Shown: positions 13,648-27,600 of the stretch, one piece after another
Layout: the number at the start of each line of letters is the position of its first letter
Numbering within the stretch: position 1 is the first letter of the stretch
Origin: Triops longicaudatus
Taxonomy: Eukaryota; Arthropoda; Branchiopoda; Notostraca; Triopsidae
Direction of reading: 5' to 3'
Length of the DNA: 64,000 nucleotides
Assembly: GCA_022885665.1 (NCBI GenBank)
Contig: JAGQDJ010000089.1
Coordinates: 148,376 to 212,375 of the forward strand
Made by a program: the position numbers and the translations under genes
The notes under the pieces: generated by a model
Seen by the model: only the letters and a program-made list of their open reading frames with translations
Databases searched by the model: none
What the model was told of the DNA's origin: nothing

Positions 13648-15646
13648 AAGTAATAGGCGAGAAGTTTCGCAGTTTTTAACTGTGTTAAAAAATTAGCTAA
13701 TGCTAAACGTTGCCACTATTATATAGAAAAGAATAACGACTAAAACATCTACTGAATGTAGCAATGAGGCTCATTCACAGTATTGATGAAACCGCTAAAA
13801 TATCACATATGTCTTTGAAGCGAATCAATATCCCATCCAACATGTGAAAGTAAGATAACTTTCTTGTTTCAATTCGAAACTAAACGTGAAACGACACACC
13901 AAACGCAGAGCCCATCGTTCCGCCCAAGCGTCCTGAAGGCCATTTTTATGTAAATTATACAACATTCAGTAAATATTATGTTTAACATAAGAAAGTCTGT
14001 ACTGTATAATTCCTGGGAGCATTTCGGCTTCAATTTCTTAATTAGCAAAATTATAGTTTAGTTATATACGATCAATTCGAGAGATAGAAGAACCCAAAAA
14101 GCCTTAAAAAATACTTTATAACCCCTGACAATCAGTTACAAAGAAACGTCTGGTCTTTTCTTCGGAAACGTAAGGAAGAAATTTGTGAAAATTAAATGGA
14201 GCTATTTGCCAAAAAAGGAAACTAATTAAACGAAATCGAGCAATTTCGAAGACACAAAATTGCCTCGTTAATTTTTTTTTAAAAAAATTCAATTTTGCGT
14301 TTGTTGCAAGACTTCTACTTTGAAATTCACATTCTTCGAAAGTAAGCTTTACCTAATTACCGAAACTCGATGATCTCCACACAACTGCAAGGACTGACTA
14401 AAAGCGCAGCAAATTGTACTCGTTCACTACGGCCTTACATAGTAAGCAGCAGGGTATCACACTCATCGAGCACATGTTTTACGGAAAATTAAATCACGAC
14501 TAAAGTGAACAAAAGCACGGTAAAAACTATGTTTACCTTTCCTCTGAAAGAGCTTCCCTCAATCAAAACACTTTACTAACGGCTGTTTTGCCTTACTTTT
14601 TCTTCGGGTTCCTTTCAAATTTAGATCAACTTGGGTGGGTAATTACTCCCCCAAACTTGCACCATACAGGGGCTGAGAAAACGGTGTCTATTTTCCGGTC
14701 CATTAGCGGTTAAAGGTATAGAAACCACTGTGCTATAAGCCCCAAAGTCTCTCTTCTCGTTACCCCTCGTGGGAGAGACTTTCCAACAAGTTGCTAAAGA
14801 ATTGCCTTACACCGTTGTGCTCCACGTAACCGTTCTTTTTTTGTCTTAACAGAATTACTCGACAAGAACTGCAACGGAGACCACTCAACAATGAACCAAC
14901 TTGTTTAATCTAATCACAAGCCCCCCAACGTGTTATGTTTGATTATATATACCCAATATGCTAAACCTCAAACGCTTGTCGTAAACACAGCAGGACACCA
15001 AATGATCGGCCTCGTCAACATGCATGGAAAAACTGGATTGAAGATGGGTTACGACAAAAAGCAAATACTACTTGTTCATCAACGGCTGTGATAAGTTTCC
15101 TGTGTCAAAATTACGAAAATGCTAAATAAATTCGTCAGTCAAGTTTGGAATTACTGTACCTTCAACAAGTTTTACAACTGTTGATACAGTGCTGAAGTTG
15201 TGTGGGGGAACCGACCACAGTTTCGTTCCCATGGCCCAACTACTTTTTCGTCCTCTTTTTTTTTTTCTTGGTTCCTACTTTTTTTTCGCCTATGGGTTTA
15301 TGATTATTATACCTGGGGAGGGTGAGCCTCCTAGCCTCAGGCTCGACGGGAAATGGAAGGAATCAAGGTGTGCTTCACCACCTTTTAACTACAGGGACCC
15401 AAGACCCACATCGAAGGAAGCAGGGTCTCGTCTTCAGTGCTTTACCTGAACTCCCGAGGAGAGGGTGTTTCTTGACAGTCACGTCTCTCCTGTTACCCGA
15501 GAAAACCGAAACGATCTTGTTTGGTGGCAATTTTTTCAAGTGCACGATTTTGGTGTGGGTGGTATACGGATATTAAATTTTCATGAATTCCTCGTGAAAA
15601 AAATCTTGAACATTTTATCCCCCGTTAAAAGTTTTTTTTTTACAAA

Positions 15647-18600
15647 ATGTCGGGAAAAAAATTTACAATGTGGAGCTTCGTTCTGAACATGGTGTTACTG
15701 GGGCAAATTAATATGAGTGGAAGTTCCATGGTGACTTTAAATGGAAACGGATTCGAAAATATACTCATCAACTTGGATGTTAACCAAGATACGGATTGCC
15801 TTAAAGTTCTTCATCATTTAGAGGTATTTAAAAACGTGCTCTTAAAACCCGAAATACATATTCTAATTCACTGCAAGGAATAACTTCAAAATAAGTTGCC
15901 TCAGATTTACTCACGAAAAATGATTCACTCTTCCGTTGCAATTGACTACGTTGGCGAGTTTTATGTTAAAAAATACTTCCATAGTGCCGAACGTTTTAAT
16001 CTAATAAGATATGCAAAAAAATTGAAATGTATGAGCGAAGAAAGCACCAAGGAAATTCAGATATAAATTAGACACAAATGGATTAGATACATTAGATACA
16101 TTAGATTAGATAATTAGATACAATGCAAAATTCAAACTAGCAATACAAATAAGTTTTAATCTCGCAACTAAGCGAATCGTTAATTTCTTAATAGTGACGT
16201 CAGCATCTTTAAAGAAGGTTCTTTAATAGCTAATTAGCGTTTGCGGGTTACCAAGCAGGAAAAACGAGCCACAATCGTTAGAATAAAAAACGAGAAGAAA
16301 AACGAGTTAAAAGGATATTAAAGAATTTTCATCACTCGTAAAGTACCACTGTGCATATTTATGCAGATGAGTATCGCATGGCTTTAAGGATTGTTCCTTG
16401 TCGACAACAAAAGTCATCATTAGCATATGAATCCTTTGCCACCATTCTCAATTTCACTCGAGCCCGCACATACAAAAAATGTATCTTTAATTCTTGTTTT
16501 ATTATAGGATCTTTTTCACTTTTTTTTCTACAGAAAAAAATAAACCAAGAAACTCTCCAAGCAACGAACGGCAAAGGTCAAGGGTATTATAGACATATGA
16601 AAGATTTTCTAAGCAGGGATAAAAAAAATCCTTAAAATGTTGAACGTTTGAATCGTTCGCTTAATGAGCATAAAAACGGTCAAAGGGTGAGGGGCGGTAG
16701 AGGCGCGGGGCTTGAAGCAACATCCTCTTCAAAAAGGTTTCGGAACTTCACGGGTCCCTATTTTTACCCCTTCAAAAAAGTTTTTTACGCTTGTCGTAGA
16801 TAAGTTACAACAATGCGTCGTCTTTTCTTCGTCCTCTTTTCCTGTGCGTTTCCCTAGCATAATACACATCCTATTGTAAAACCCTTCCCGCTCGCACATC
16901 ACACTCGGCCACAACCTGTGATTAAAGAGGCAGGTCCGTGAAATTCAGCCATTTTTGACGCAGTAAGTTTTGGGAAAAAGGATCTTCCGAAAGTATTTTT
17001 ACCTTTAGCTCCTTTTTTTTTAAACAAAGAGAGAAGAAGAAAGGTGCCGACCCTCGTGTCGAGTAACGCTTTTTCTTGCAACAATAGACATTACGAAAAT
17101 AGCACAGGTCTCTCTGAAAGTACTTTTTTAAAGACGCTCTTACAACACCTGCTCTAATCAAAGGCGCTACCTAATAGCTTTTAACTCCTGATTTTTTTTA
17201 CCTTTAAACTACAAATTTCGCAATTGTTTCCCTTAAAAAAATCCTTACGAATGTCTCAACCAGCACGCAATGGTCCACGAATCATTTCAAGAGAACTCCC
17301 TTGACACAAAATTTGGGAACCGTGAAATCTTTAAGTGTTCAAAATCCTATATTTATTTTCTAAATAAAATGAAAGAATAGCGTAGGAATAACAGACGAAC
17401 TTTTTCTACGTTCCACCAACCCGACTTAACGAATTCTTTACGTTGTGAAGTCTCACCCCGGTAAAATCTTTTCGCGTACCCACCAAATGTGAACACTGCG
17501 CTACCAGGAGTAAAATTAAGTTACCCCTGTGTAACTTAATCCCTTCAAAGGTCGTGGTAACTAAGCAGGATCGCTGGGAACGAAGTATTTGCTACAAAAA
17601 AACGCTTATTTTACTCACAGCTGCCGAAATTTACTCATAACTTCGACTTCACGGACCCGTTTTAAACAAACAGTTGGACAAAAGTACCTTGAAAAGTCAT
17701 TAAAAAGCACGAATCTTTGTATTTTTAAGAACGTGCCTAGATCCTGCAACCAGTGACGAACAAGTAAAAAAAAGCAAGGCTAAATTAGTGGTTGAATTCC
17801 GGGTTAACCAGAACTCGAATAATAACCTTCCGTTACATTAGCTCACACGTTACACTCCAATCAGACATACAGAAAAAGAAATAAGTGTGGAAAAAAAAAA
17901 TAAAACTCGACAGGTACAGTTATTACCCACACAGGTCGGTTGGTATATGAGAAAGTAGTAGTAACTGCAATGTTAAAAAGCTCCAGGATAAGTTCACAGA
18001 ACATTTTAAAATTTAGGTAAACGTTTTTTTGAAAAATGGTATGGGTTATAAATAGTTTGGGTAAAAAAGTTAGGATTGCCAAATTGTGTGGAAATTCCTT
18101 TTGTTGCGTTCTGGAATTCCAAATTCTCTAAGAAAATCAATGGTGAGGAAAGCGTCCATTCCCACACTTTCCGTTCCGAACTATCGTTGCACTGCTCTAA
18201 AGCAAATATGGATTTTCGAAAAGTGTACAGGCTTCTTCGCTTCGACAAGTAAAAGTGAGCGTTCGTGTTTCGCTAGTTTGCGCCATGACCATATATTGAA
18301 AAAGACAGCGTTAGCCGCAATGGTCGGGGGGATGATCCTTTAATGACATACATAAGTCAAAAGAGCCTTAAGGTGGGAAGGGGCATATAGCACGACTTCT
18401 TTGGTCAACGTGATAAAAAAAGAAATAAAATAAAGGAAAAATGTAGTAACACTCGAAAGAAGAATCGAAGAGAGAAAGAACTGAACAAAGGATCTTCAAT
18501 AAGAAATACCTTCTATCGTCTTTTCACTTTTTATGTCTGGAAGAACAAATCTGAAAAACGCGTGTGCGTGTAGAGGATATGCAGTCATTTTTTGTGGTTC

Positions 18601-21600
18601 CTTCCCTCAACATTCGTCATCAGTATTCTAATGACATGCAAAAAAAAGTGATCCCCCCACTCTACACATGCGAAGAGAGAAAGATATGGGGCTTTTGTTT
18701 TCTCCTTCTTTATTCTCCCCTTTTTTACACACAATGATCCGCTGTAGTACAACGTAATATCTCTCGTCTTAAATTATGCAGAACGTATCCTGTCCTTCAA
18801 CGTTTCCTTATTCTTCTTTTGCTGCTTCACTCAACGGCTTTTTAAAACCTTTAATATGCTAATGTTCCTTTTAAACGCAAGAACTTATTACGATGGCTCC
18901 TATCTAGCAAAACCAAATGAATAAACGTTTAATGTTGCTTTTCTGAAATACTAATTTTAAAGAAACGGAAAATTCGTTAATTCCTCACTAACGTTACGTT
19001 TATCTTGGACGTTCAAACATTTTGTTCCCAAAAACTAACAAAATAAATTACGCCCGCAACTTAAGAGCACTAAAACTCAACAAATTCCGGAGAATGAACT
19101 AAGCAGTTGTGCAGAGCCATTTCGATCTCTATCAGGTCGCTTAAAACGTTCCTAAACTACTTCGGCGCATTCTTGCGACAACCCGAGACTATTTATCGAA
19201 GCATCTTGTTTACGAAAAGTGTATTGAAGACAGATTTTTTAAAAAATACTAAATAATTTAAAAAAAAATACAGCAACAGTCAGGTTCTCCGTTGCAGCGA
19301 GAAAAACGTTTACTACGATAGGTTTGCGAAAGACTAAGGTAGGATTTTTTAAAGAGAGTTCATTCTGTATTAAAATCGTGCAAACTCTGCTATGAGAACT
19401 TTAAAGGTAGTGTACGAAGTATAGCAGATTTGCATCTAGTCTAGCTGTTATGAATATTCGTTCATGTAAGTCTTTGAACTGCTTGGGGAGGGCAAAGTTC
19501 ACACGTTCGGGATTGCAACGTGGGAATAAAGTATGGAGACAGACGAAAAGCTACGTAAGAGAAGCCCGCCACGTCTGGCTCAAGATTGAGATTTCCGTTC
19601 GGGATGACTCCGTTCAATTACAGGGTTTAAGAAGCATCGCCCACCTGAGGTGTCCAGATGGCAGAGTTTGAAGGCGTCGAGATGTCCAAACTTGACACGA
19701 AACACAGCCCGTAATCGTCTTTTCATGACAGTATCAAAAACTTACCCCCCGTAACAATGGAGTTAACCTTTTCCTTCATTCCACATGGTAAAAGAGAAGG
19801 GCATGGGAAACAATAGGCCTCTTCGGTGACGTCTTCTTCGGACGGAAAACAATGCCCTTACCATTCTGTAAACAAGAGATTTTCCCTTTTTCTTTTTCCC
19901 GAAAAATCGTGAGCTACCGGTGCTGCACGAACCATCTTCCTCTTCTAACAGATCCTGTTATTTCACAGCAGGGAAGGCAAAGATATGTCTAATAACCAAA
20001 CAAACAAAAAAAAGGTTAGAAGAGAGGGAGCCTGCACTCAAAATACCAACCCAGCGTTTTGAAGTTTAAACGGGTTAACAAAACTTATTTTGTTTTTTCC
20101 TTTTTCTTTTTCAGCGAAAGGATTCGAAGAGCATTTGGCGAGCGCCTGTTAAAATGAGGAATATAGTTTGAGGACTTCACGAACAAAAGCGATTTGGATC
20201 TTTTAGAACATACCCCAAGAACAAAAGTGTTGGTTAGTTTTTCTGGTTAGGCAGATCTGGCTGCTGGACTAGACGGATTCAATGGACTGTATGGGAATGC
20301 TTTTGCTTACTTTTTCAGAGGCACTGAAACCTGGCATTGTCCCTTTTTTTAGGGGGGTTTGACAAGCTTGAGGAAAAGCTAAAAGGAAAAACTAGTTCGT
20401 GATGTTCCTTTGGTCTTTACGATCAGTATTGTTGCTGTGCAAGGCCCGAACATGACGAGTCAAGGAAAAGGAACAAAAAAATGGAACTGGTCAGAATAGC
20501 GGACATTCGCAGTTCCTTTGGTCATGGCATACATCGCATGCCGTTGTGTAAACCCAAGCTTTTCCCATATCTCGAAATTTCGACTTCTTTTCAGGCTGAA
20601 GAAAAAAATGTGGTTGGACACATTCCATTTTTTTCTGTGAGGGGAAATGTCCATAACCTCAAATCCTTAGAATAACTTCGGATTTACTGTCATTTCCCGT
20701 CGACCACTGTGTTACGAAATTGTGAAACACGAAAGAAAAAACGATAGCAATTACTAGCAACGTAAGACATTAATGCTGGTAGTTGAACGTAAAATCCGCT
20801 TGAAAATCATAAGTTAAAGTAGCATTATAGGTAAACTTTGCATTGCAGGCTGCAATCCTTGGATGACTGAAATCAAAGGTGCCGGTTGCTTAATTTTAAC
20901 TTACGAAGTCCTTTAAAAATCTGTTCTTAACGTTTCTTCTTTATTTCTTTAGATACTCTGAAAACTGTCATGTTTCGAAAGCTGATATTTGAAGCAGTTT
21001 AGCTGTGTCAGGCTTGATTAATTGACATGTTTTTGCTTCGCATCCGGTCAAAATTAGGGAAAAGTTGACAAGCTTAAGAAAAATTTGATTGAAAGCTGCC
21101 TTCCCCAAAATTGGGTCACATGTCTAAAACCTCAATGGTTAACTCATTTCCGTTCTTGGTTAGGGCTCTTTTTATTCCCCTTAGTTTTCAAGTTAAGAAA
21201 GACACCCAAAGAAAGACATCGTCTTAGGTAATATTTCCAGCTGGGACAATAATGAAAATAGAATTAGAACGGTTTGATGCAGCATGTGAGACAAGTTAGT
21301 GATGGATCTGGTCAATTTGCTTTGTTTTCATTGTAGGGTAAGAGCTGTAGCAACTTCTTCCTCTGTAATTGCTCTTCTTTTGTGGTAACAATCAAGCTAC
21401 CTTCTTTATTGCCTTTTCTTCTTCCTGCAAGCCCACCACAACCTTTTCTTTAATAACAATACGGCTTCGTTAACAACGGCCTTCGAAAATAAAAGGCAGA
21501 CAAAAGCTGCTGGGCTTTTTTTTTCTTAAAAAAAAAGATATCCTAATGAAAACAAAAGTTTTTCTTCCACATTTTTAAGATTTAAGTCTGTAGTTGTCAG

Positions 21601-24600
21601 AATAAAAAGTATTCTAGCATTAGTGGGAACAAGTATAATAGGAAAAGTCTTTGCAGACAAATAATGATTTTTTTTAAAATTTCTAGGAATTACTCGCAGC
21701 TGCATCACAACAATGGCACACAGCAACTTCCCAATGGTTACACTGGCAACACGTTCAAGTATTAATTCCACCGTCATGGAACAATAGCCTCTGCCTTGGT
21801 GGTACGAATCGAACGCGGACGGTGACCCGCGCAACTTGGGCTCGACCACATGAAGCTGATATGCAGATTAGTTCCGGACTGCATCCTTTGTTGGGAACAG
21901 TACCCTGGACGGAACAATACGGGGGGTGTGGTCAGCCAGGCAAACAGATTCATTTCACTGTCAACTTCTTAACTCAGGCAGAAGACGTCACACTGAAAGG
22001 TTAGGAGCAAAAAAATCTCTCCCAGTTGGGAATTTAACGTATTTTCTTTTCTGGACCCTCTTTGCCTTGGTATGTATAGCCAAAAGACTGGTTCAACAAT
22101 GGGCGCGTTATCGGTATGGAGTATTTGATGAGATCGGATATGCGCACGATGAACGGTACCCTTTGACTTACCAAGAAGGATTGACTACAATGCACACTAC
22201 TTGCAACAATGCCAGCACCAGGTAAAATTTCATGATACTAAATGATATTAGAGATCGTCAGGGTTTAGAGACGGTTGAGAGCTAGAAATCATCGAGATTC
22301 TTGTGGACTTGTTATCGACACGTCACATTTTCTAGAGTACGATACGTTTCCATTCACTAACATTCCTAACCAACTTTGTCGGAAGAAATATTGTACGTTG
22401 CTAAACCCCATTACGAATATTGCCGACCTAAATTACAGTTATCCTTTGTTCTCGAAGTCAAGTTCTGGTTATCGGTTTACCCAGTTAAGCGTAGTATTAT
22501 TGACAATCTAAATAGCCCTAAAAGCCACGTATCTTTCACATTGGGATCAATTTCTTGTAACAAAGCATAGCAAGCATGCCCTTACAAAGGTTTAGCCTCT
22601 TCAATTTTAATCCTTTTGAATTTAACGAATTGCAAGATCTGGAAAGCGTTGGAATCCTTACAAATCATGTAAACAAAACAATGAAGCGTTACTTTCAAGT
22701 ACAAAACACTTTAAGCCTTTAAGTGCTAACTCTTCAAATACGATAAGAAAGCTTAAAGTCCAGAAGTATTTGTTTACATCTACTGTGTACTTCACTTATA
22801 AATCCGATTTGCTAAAGTCTCACAAACCGTAAGACTGCAAAGCAGTCAATTGAGAAGAAAAGAAAATCGACAAAGCTTCGTAAAAGGAACAGAAATTATT
22901 TGCCATGCCTCGCTTACGGTGCCCCAGTCTTTTCTAACCACCTGCCAGTTTTACCCTTAAATTCCCGCATTGGGATTTTCTCACCCTTCTCGATTCCTAG
23001 CGCAGTACCAAATTATGCGTTTCTTGATGGACCGATGTCTAAAGGGATGACGAGAGACTTAATGTCACCCCGGACGGACAGGTGTCAAAGATCATAGTGT
23101 GACGCCAAACTTTTGGCTTGTAAACGAGCCCCAAGTTAGCCTCATTACCATGTCTTTTTACTTGAAACCCTTCTTCGTCTTGACAATTTTCCACGCTTGC
23201 AAAATCTGTATAAAGATCCTGTTGTTTATGCAGAAAAACTTAGGGAAAAGAAACAACACTGAGGTTCATCCTCAAAGCTCCCTAAAGTTTCGTTTGTGTT
23301 GAAAATGGGGATGTCGTTTAAGAGACATTAGCGCAATGTCATCTAGAACCATCCGTCACTTTATGGGGCGCTCAGCAGGAGGAGGGGCGACAGATCACGC
23401 CCCTCGCGACACAAATACTTTCCAAACGTGCGAATTTCTGCATAAATTCTAGCTTAAGTCCCTCCTCTCCCACTGTGTCCAAAACGATCGTTTTTGGGAA
23501 CTGATCGTGTCAAAATATGCTTCACATGAGGAAAAAATTCCGAATTCCTAATTTTACGGTTTTGTTCCTTGTTTTTCTTGTCACAGTGGCAACAGTACCG
23601 TGGAGCAAAACGTAGCATTCAACGTTGTCACATCAATCATGTCTTCACCCCTTGATTCACAAGTAAACACCTTTGCATTTGCTTTTAGGCTTTTAGGCTT
23701 TTCTTATACCAAACTCGAAACTTTTTCTCGTAGGTTGCGCATTTCTGCGATGCTTCGACGCACAACAAGGCCGCTCCCACCAAACACAACATTCTCTGCG
23801 AGGAAAAAAGCATGTGGGAAGTGTTCATGACGCATCCCGATTTCAAATTACAGTAAGGGAAATTAGATCAATTCTGAACAGAAAGTAAACCGAACATTCC
23901 TGTTCTATGTTAAACAGGAGAAATCGTGGAGGAAAAGAACTGCCCTGGCTGGACGAAGAAGATGTGATTTTCTCCACCGAATCGACCAAAGAAGAACTCG
24001 AAAGCGTTACAGAATCAACTGAACCAGAATCGGCTCTCTTCGTTCCGAAAATTGAGTACGTGATCGCCGACATTACGCGATACGTGGTCATTTTAGATAG
24101 AACGAAAACCATGGCTAGTAATGTGAGTGCTATCATTTGTTTCTTTTTTCGTTCTTTTTTGTCTCTTTTTAAGTCTAAGCCAATCTAAAAATATTGTTTC
24201 AAATCGTTGTAGAATCGATGGAGCATCATTAGAAGATCACTGGTAAGATTCATCCACGCCTTGCCAGATGGCTCGGAACTGTGCGTCATTAGCATGGGCC
24301 ACGAGGCTTCCATGGCTCTCCCGCTAACAGTCGTCACTGCAGGGAATCGTGATGGCTTGGTGGGTCGAATTCCTCGCCGCCCTTTGACCTCATCTGACAT
24401 GTGTCTGACCTGTGCCTTTAAGATGGCTCGACAGGTAGGGATCTAGAACTCATGTTTTTCCTCAATTCTAGACCGGTTTTTCTCACCGCCTTGTTTTTTC
24501 GGGGGTGCTTTGAGAGCATTTTTCTTCACTTTTCACAATTCCAGTATCTATTAAAGTTTGTGAAACACCATGATAGCTGGAGGGCTAAAGTACGAAAAAG

Positions 24601-27600
24601 GTGGGTGGCGCTCAACTCACAAGTGTCCTTAGGTAGCCTAATTATGGTCATTACCGGACACGCACAAGAGAACGCATCCTGCTTTTTCGCTCCAACGTTT
24701 CACAAACCGGCAAAGAAGAGCAAAAACGAAGTCGTTTCTCTTAAGCAATCTTTCTTGCTGTTTTAATAGCGCTGACAGGGCGATAAATCATAACAGCCAT
24801 TTCATTATGCAATCTTACGAGGGATTAGATGCTAGCTGCCATTGAGCGAGATGAATAATGAATACCTTGTTTACACTACAATATTTATTACTTTTAGCCT
24901 TACCTCGTTCGTATGTTCTATTTTACTATAATTTGTGCACCTAATCTTACTTTCTCTATCCTGGCAAAATTTTAGATAACTAATTTTTTTTTTTTTGAGA
25001 GACTATGAATCAGCTATTCTCACAAGACACGTTTATGTTGAAAAATTTGACAATACAGTACAATACTCACTGCTATACTTACTGCTAAATAGTTACCCTG
25101 ACATACCACAAATCACATATTTAATATCTTAAAACGAATCCTCAACATTATGTCTCTATGCGTTGTTTCAAATTTCATGTTTAGTCTAGCTTTTTGCTTC
25201 CAGAAATGAGACAACAAGGGACAATTTGAGCAGTGTAAACACGATTTAATACTTCAAAATAATAGTACCTTAACATAAAAGGATATTGCACGCTTAAACT
25301 GGTTCTTAACACTAAAAGCTATTAAGGGAAGCGAATTTAAGAGCAAGCTTAGAACTATATGGGATAGCTGTTTGAACACAAAGACATAAGCTCTAATTTC
25401 GCTACCGCAGCGGTAATCTCGTTTTCCAGTGCTTTTTGTGTTCACTAGCTAAACCTTTGTCTTTACGCGACTCGCTTGAATTAACGGATTATCTTCTTTC
25501 AAAACACCGGCTTTTAACTTGGGAAAGAGAGAAGTCTGGTAAATGCGGCATGTTTTCTCTTGGTACAAGAAAATAAAAAGCGGCAACTGTGATTCTAGGT
25601 CCTACAGGAAAGTACACCCTGCTGTGCGGGTCAGATCGTGCTAGTAACGGGTTCATCTTCCTACCCGGACCAGTTCGCATCCCTGGCTGATTCTATTGTC
25701 TCGAAACGGTCGCCTCTTTCCGTGTCTGTTATCGCTTATCCTTCACATACGACATTCCTGGAATTGCCCCGTTTAGCCGGCAAAAATGGGCTCGCTATGG
25801 CAGTTTCAGAGCGCAACACCAGCGCTGCCCTTACGCAAGCGCATTTAACCCAAGCCTTATTGCAAATCTTGCGCCGGGACCAACTTCCTCTCCATCAGGT
25901 AAAGAATTGTGAAGCCACTTTTCTTAAGTACACACAGAAAAATAGCGTTCATTTTCGCATGGGAAAACTTGGTGTCTCGTTCCCAACCGTTACAAGTCCC
26001 CAAGTTCCCACGATAAACGACCGCAAGTTTTTTCTCTTCTGTACTCCAGCCTTATGCACGGACCGCTCTATAATTGTTTTACGACATCTGTTGAATGTTT
26101 GGGAACAGGTGTACGAGCAGATTCACTGGTCATTTGAAGGTCTTGAAGCCTCGGGCGCGTTTTTGATTGAAGAAGGCCTAGGAGCTAATACTTTGGTCAC
26201 TGCTCACTGTCATGACGAAGGCGATGTGGAGGCGTTGGAAGTTACGAGCCCTTCGGGCAAAGTCTTCGATCTCCCTTTGGTCACGGATGGTTTGCTGTAT
26301 TTGCGATTACCGGGCGTGGCGGAGGTAAGCTGTTACTGAAATAAGGAGCTAATACTTCAACAAGATAAATTACTGAGATATTTCGTTGGGTTTTGCGGCA
26401 AATAGGCTGGCGTTTGGAGATATAAGCTGAAATTTTACCAATTGATCAAAAACGGTCCTGCGGCGGTAGTTATGGAAGTACTGACAGAACTCGATACGAA
26501 GGAGTCGACCATTTTCGCGAGCGTATGGACCAACGTAGGCATCGAAGCTGTGAACGCATCTCATACACCCATAATTTTGTACGCGGATGTCAAGAAAGGA
26601 CAGTTTCCTGTTATGGGTGCGCGTGTTACGGCCATAGTCACGCGACCGGGTTCAGCTGAACCCGAAGTCCGTGTCTCACTCTCTGATAGAGGATCTGGGG
26701 GTAAGTTAGTCCATCTTGATTGCAGTACGCTTCACCATTGGTCTGTTTTTAAATTTAAATATTTAACATACCCGTTCCGTTACACTTTATGTGGAAATCA
26801 TTGTCAGACAGACAATAACAGTTAGGTGTACTATAAAACTGCGATTGTTATTTTAGGAATCGTTATTTTAATACTGTATTAAAGGTTATCCTAGAAAGTA
26901 GCAATCTAGTCAATAGTTCTGAAAAGAAACAGATTGCTTTTACTATAATTAGATACTTGTAAATTTGATTTTAATATTTCTTGTTTCTTGCGTTTCAGAC
27001 CCTGATATAACACACGGCGATGGCATTTACTCTGGCTACTTCACCCATGTGGCATCGTCAGGTTACTATACCATTCAGCTCAAAGTCACGGACGGAGATG
27101 GCGCTGCCATGTTTCCGCAAATCAACTCCCATTACGGTAAGGATAGCAAAATACCTTTGTAATTTACTACTATGAATCTAACACTTGTGATTGTATCTTT
27201 TACAGAGGCTAACTGTTGCGGTAACCGAATGCCTTACAAAAAGATTCGCTACACGCCCCCTTTTACGCGCATAGTCACTGGTCCTGCTTTCGTGGTCAAG
27301 GACGGCTTAAATCTCACTGCCCAGGTTGACATTTACCCTCCAAGCCGAGTAACGGACTTGAGAATCACGAACGTTTCGAACGCCACTTCTCAAATCGAAC
27401 TCGTTTGGAGCGCACCGGGCGGTGATTTCGACCGCGGCTCAGCTGCCAGCTATGAAATCCGCTGCTTCACCGACCGCAGCGCTCTAACAGCTGCCAACTT
27501 CCAATCCCAAGGCATTCTGATCCACTCAACTCCATTAGTCCCCGCGGAAATCGGTACCCGCCAACACATAATTGTAGATGTCCCTTGGCCGAACCAAATC

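Larger units (their letters stand above)
667..15646. other. 15 kb gene-poor region upstream of the CLCA gene
   Basis: Mostly AT-rich DNA with short open frames on both strands that show no domain, no consistent splice structure and no recognisable family. GC-richer patches occur near 4200-4400, 7600-7950, 10500-10900 and 15200-15450. The patch near 10595 carries a palindromic pair of E-boxes. A purine-rich tract lies at about 8157-8205. A MITE and a direct repeat are listed separately. The region could hold distal regulatory elements of the CLCA gene or unseen exons with long introns. I found no tRNA-like or rRNA-like sequence. Confidence 0.5.

Noticed and set aside
23670..23705. Triple GCTTTTAG in the CLCA intron as alternative acceptors
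   Set aside because: Splicing there would add out-of-frame or non-conserved residues; the acceptor at 23733 gives VAHFCDASTHN, which fits the family exactly.
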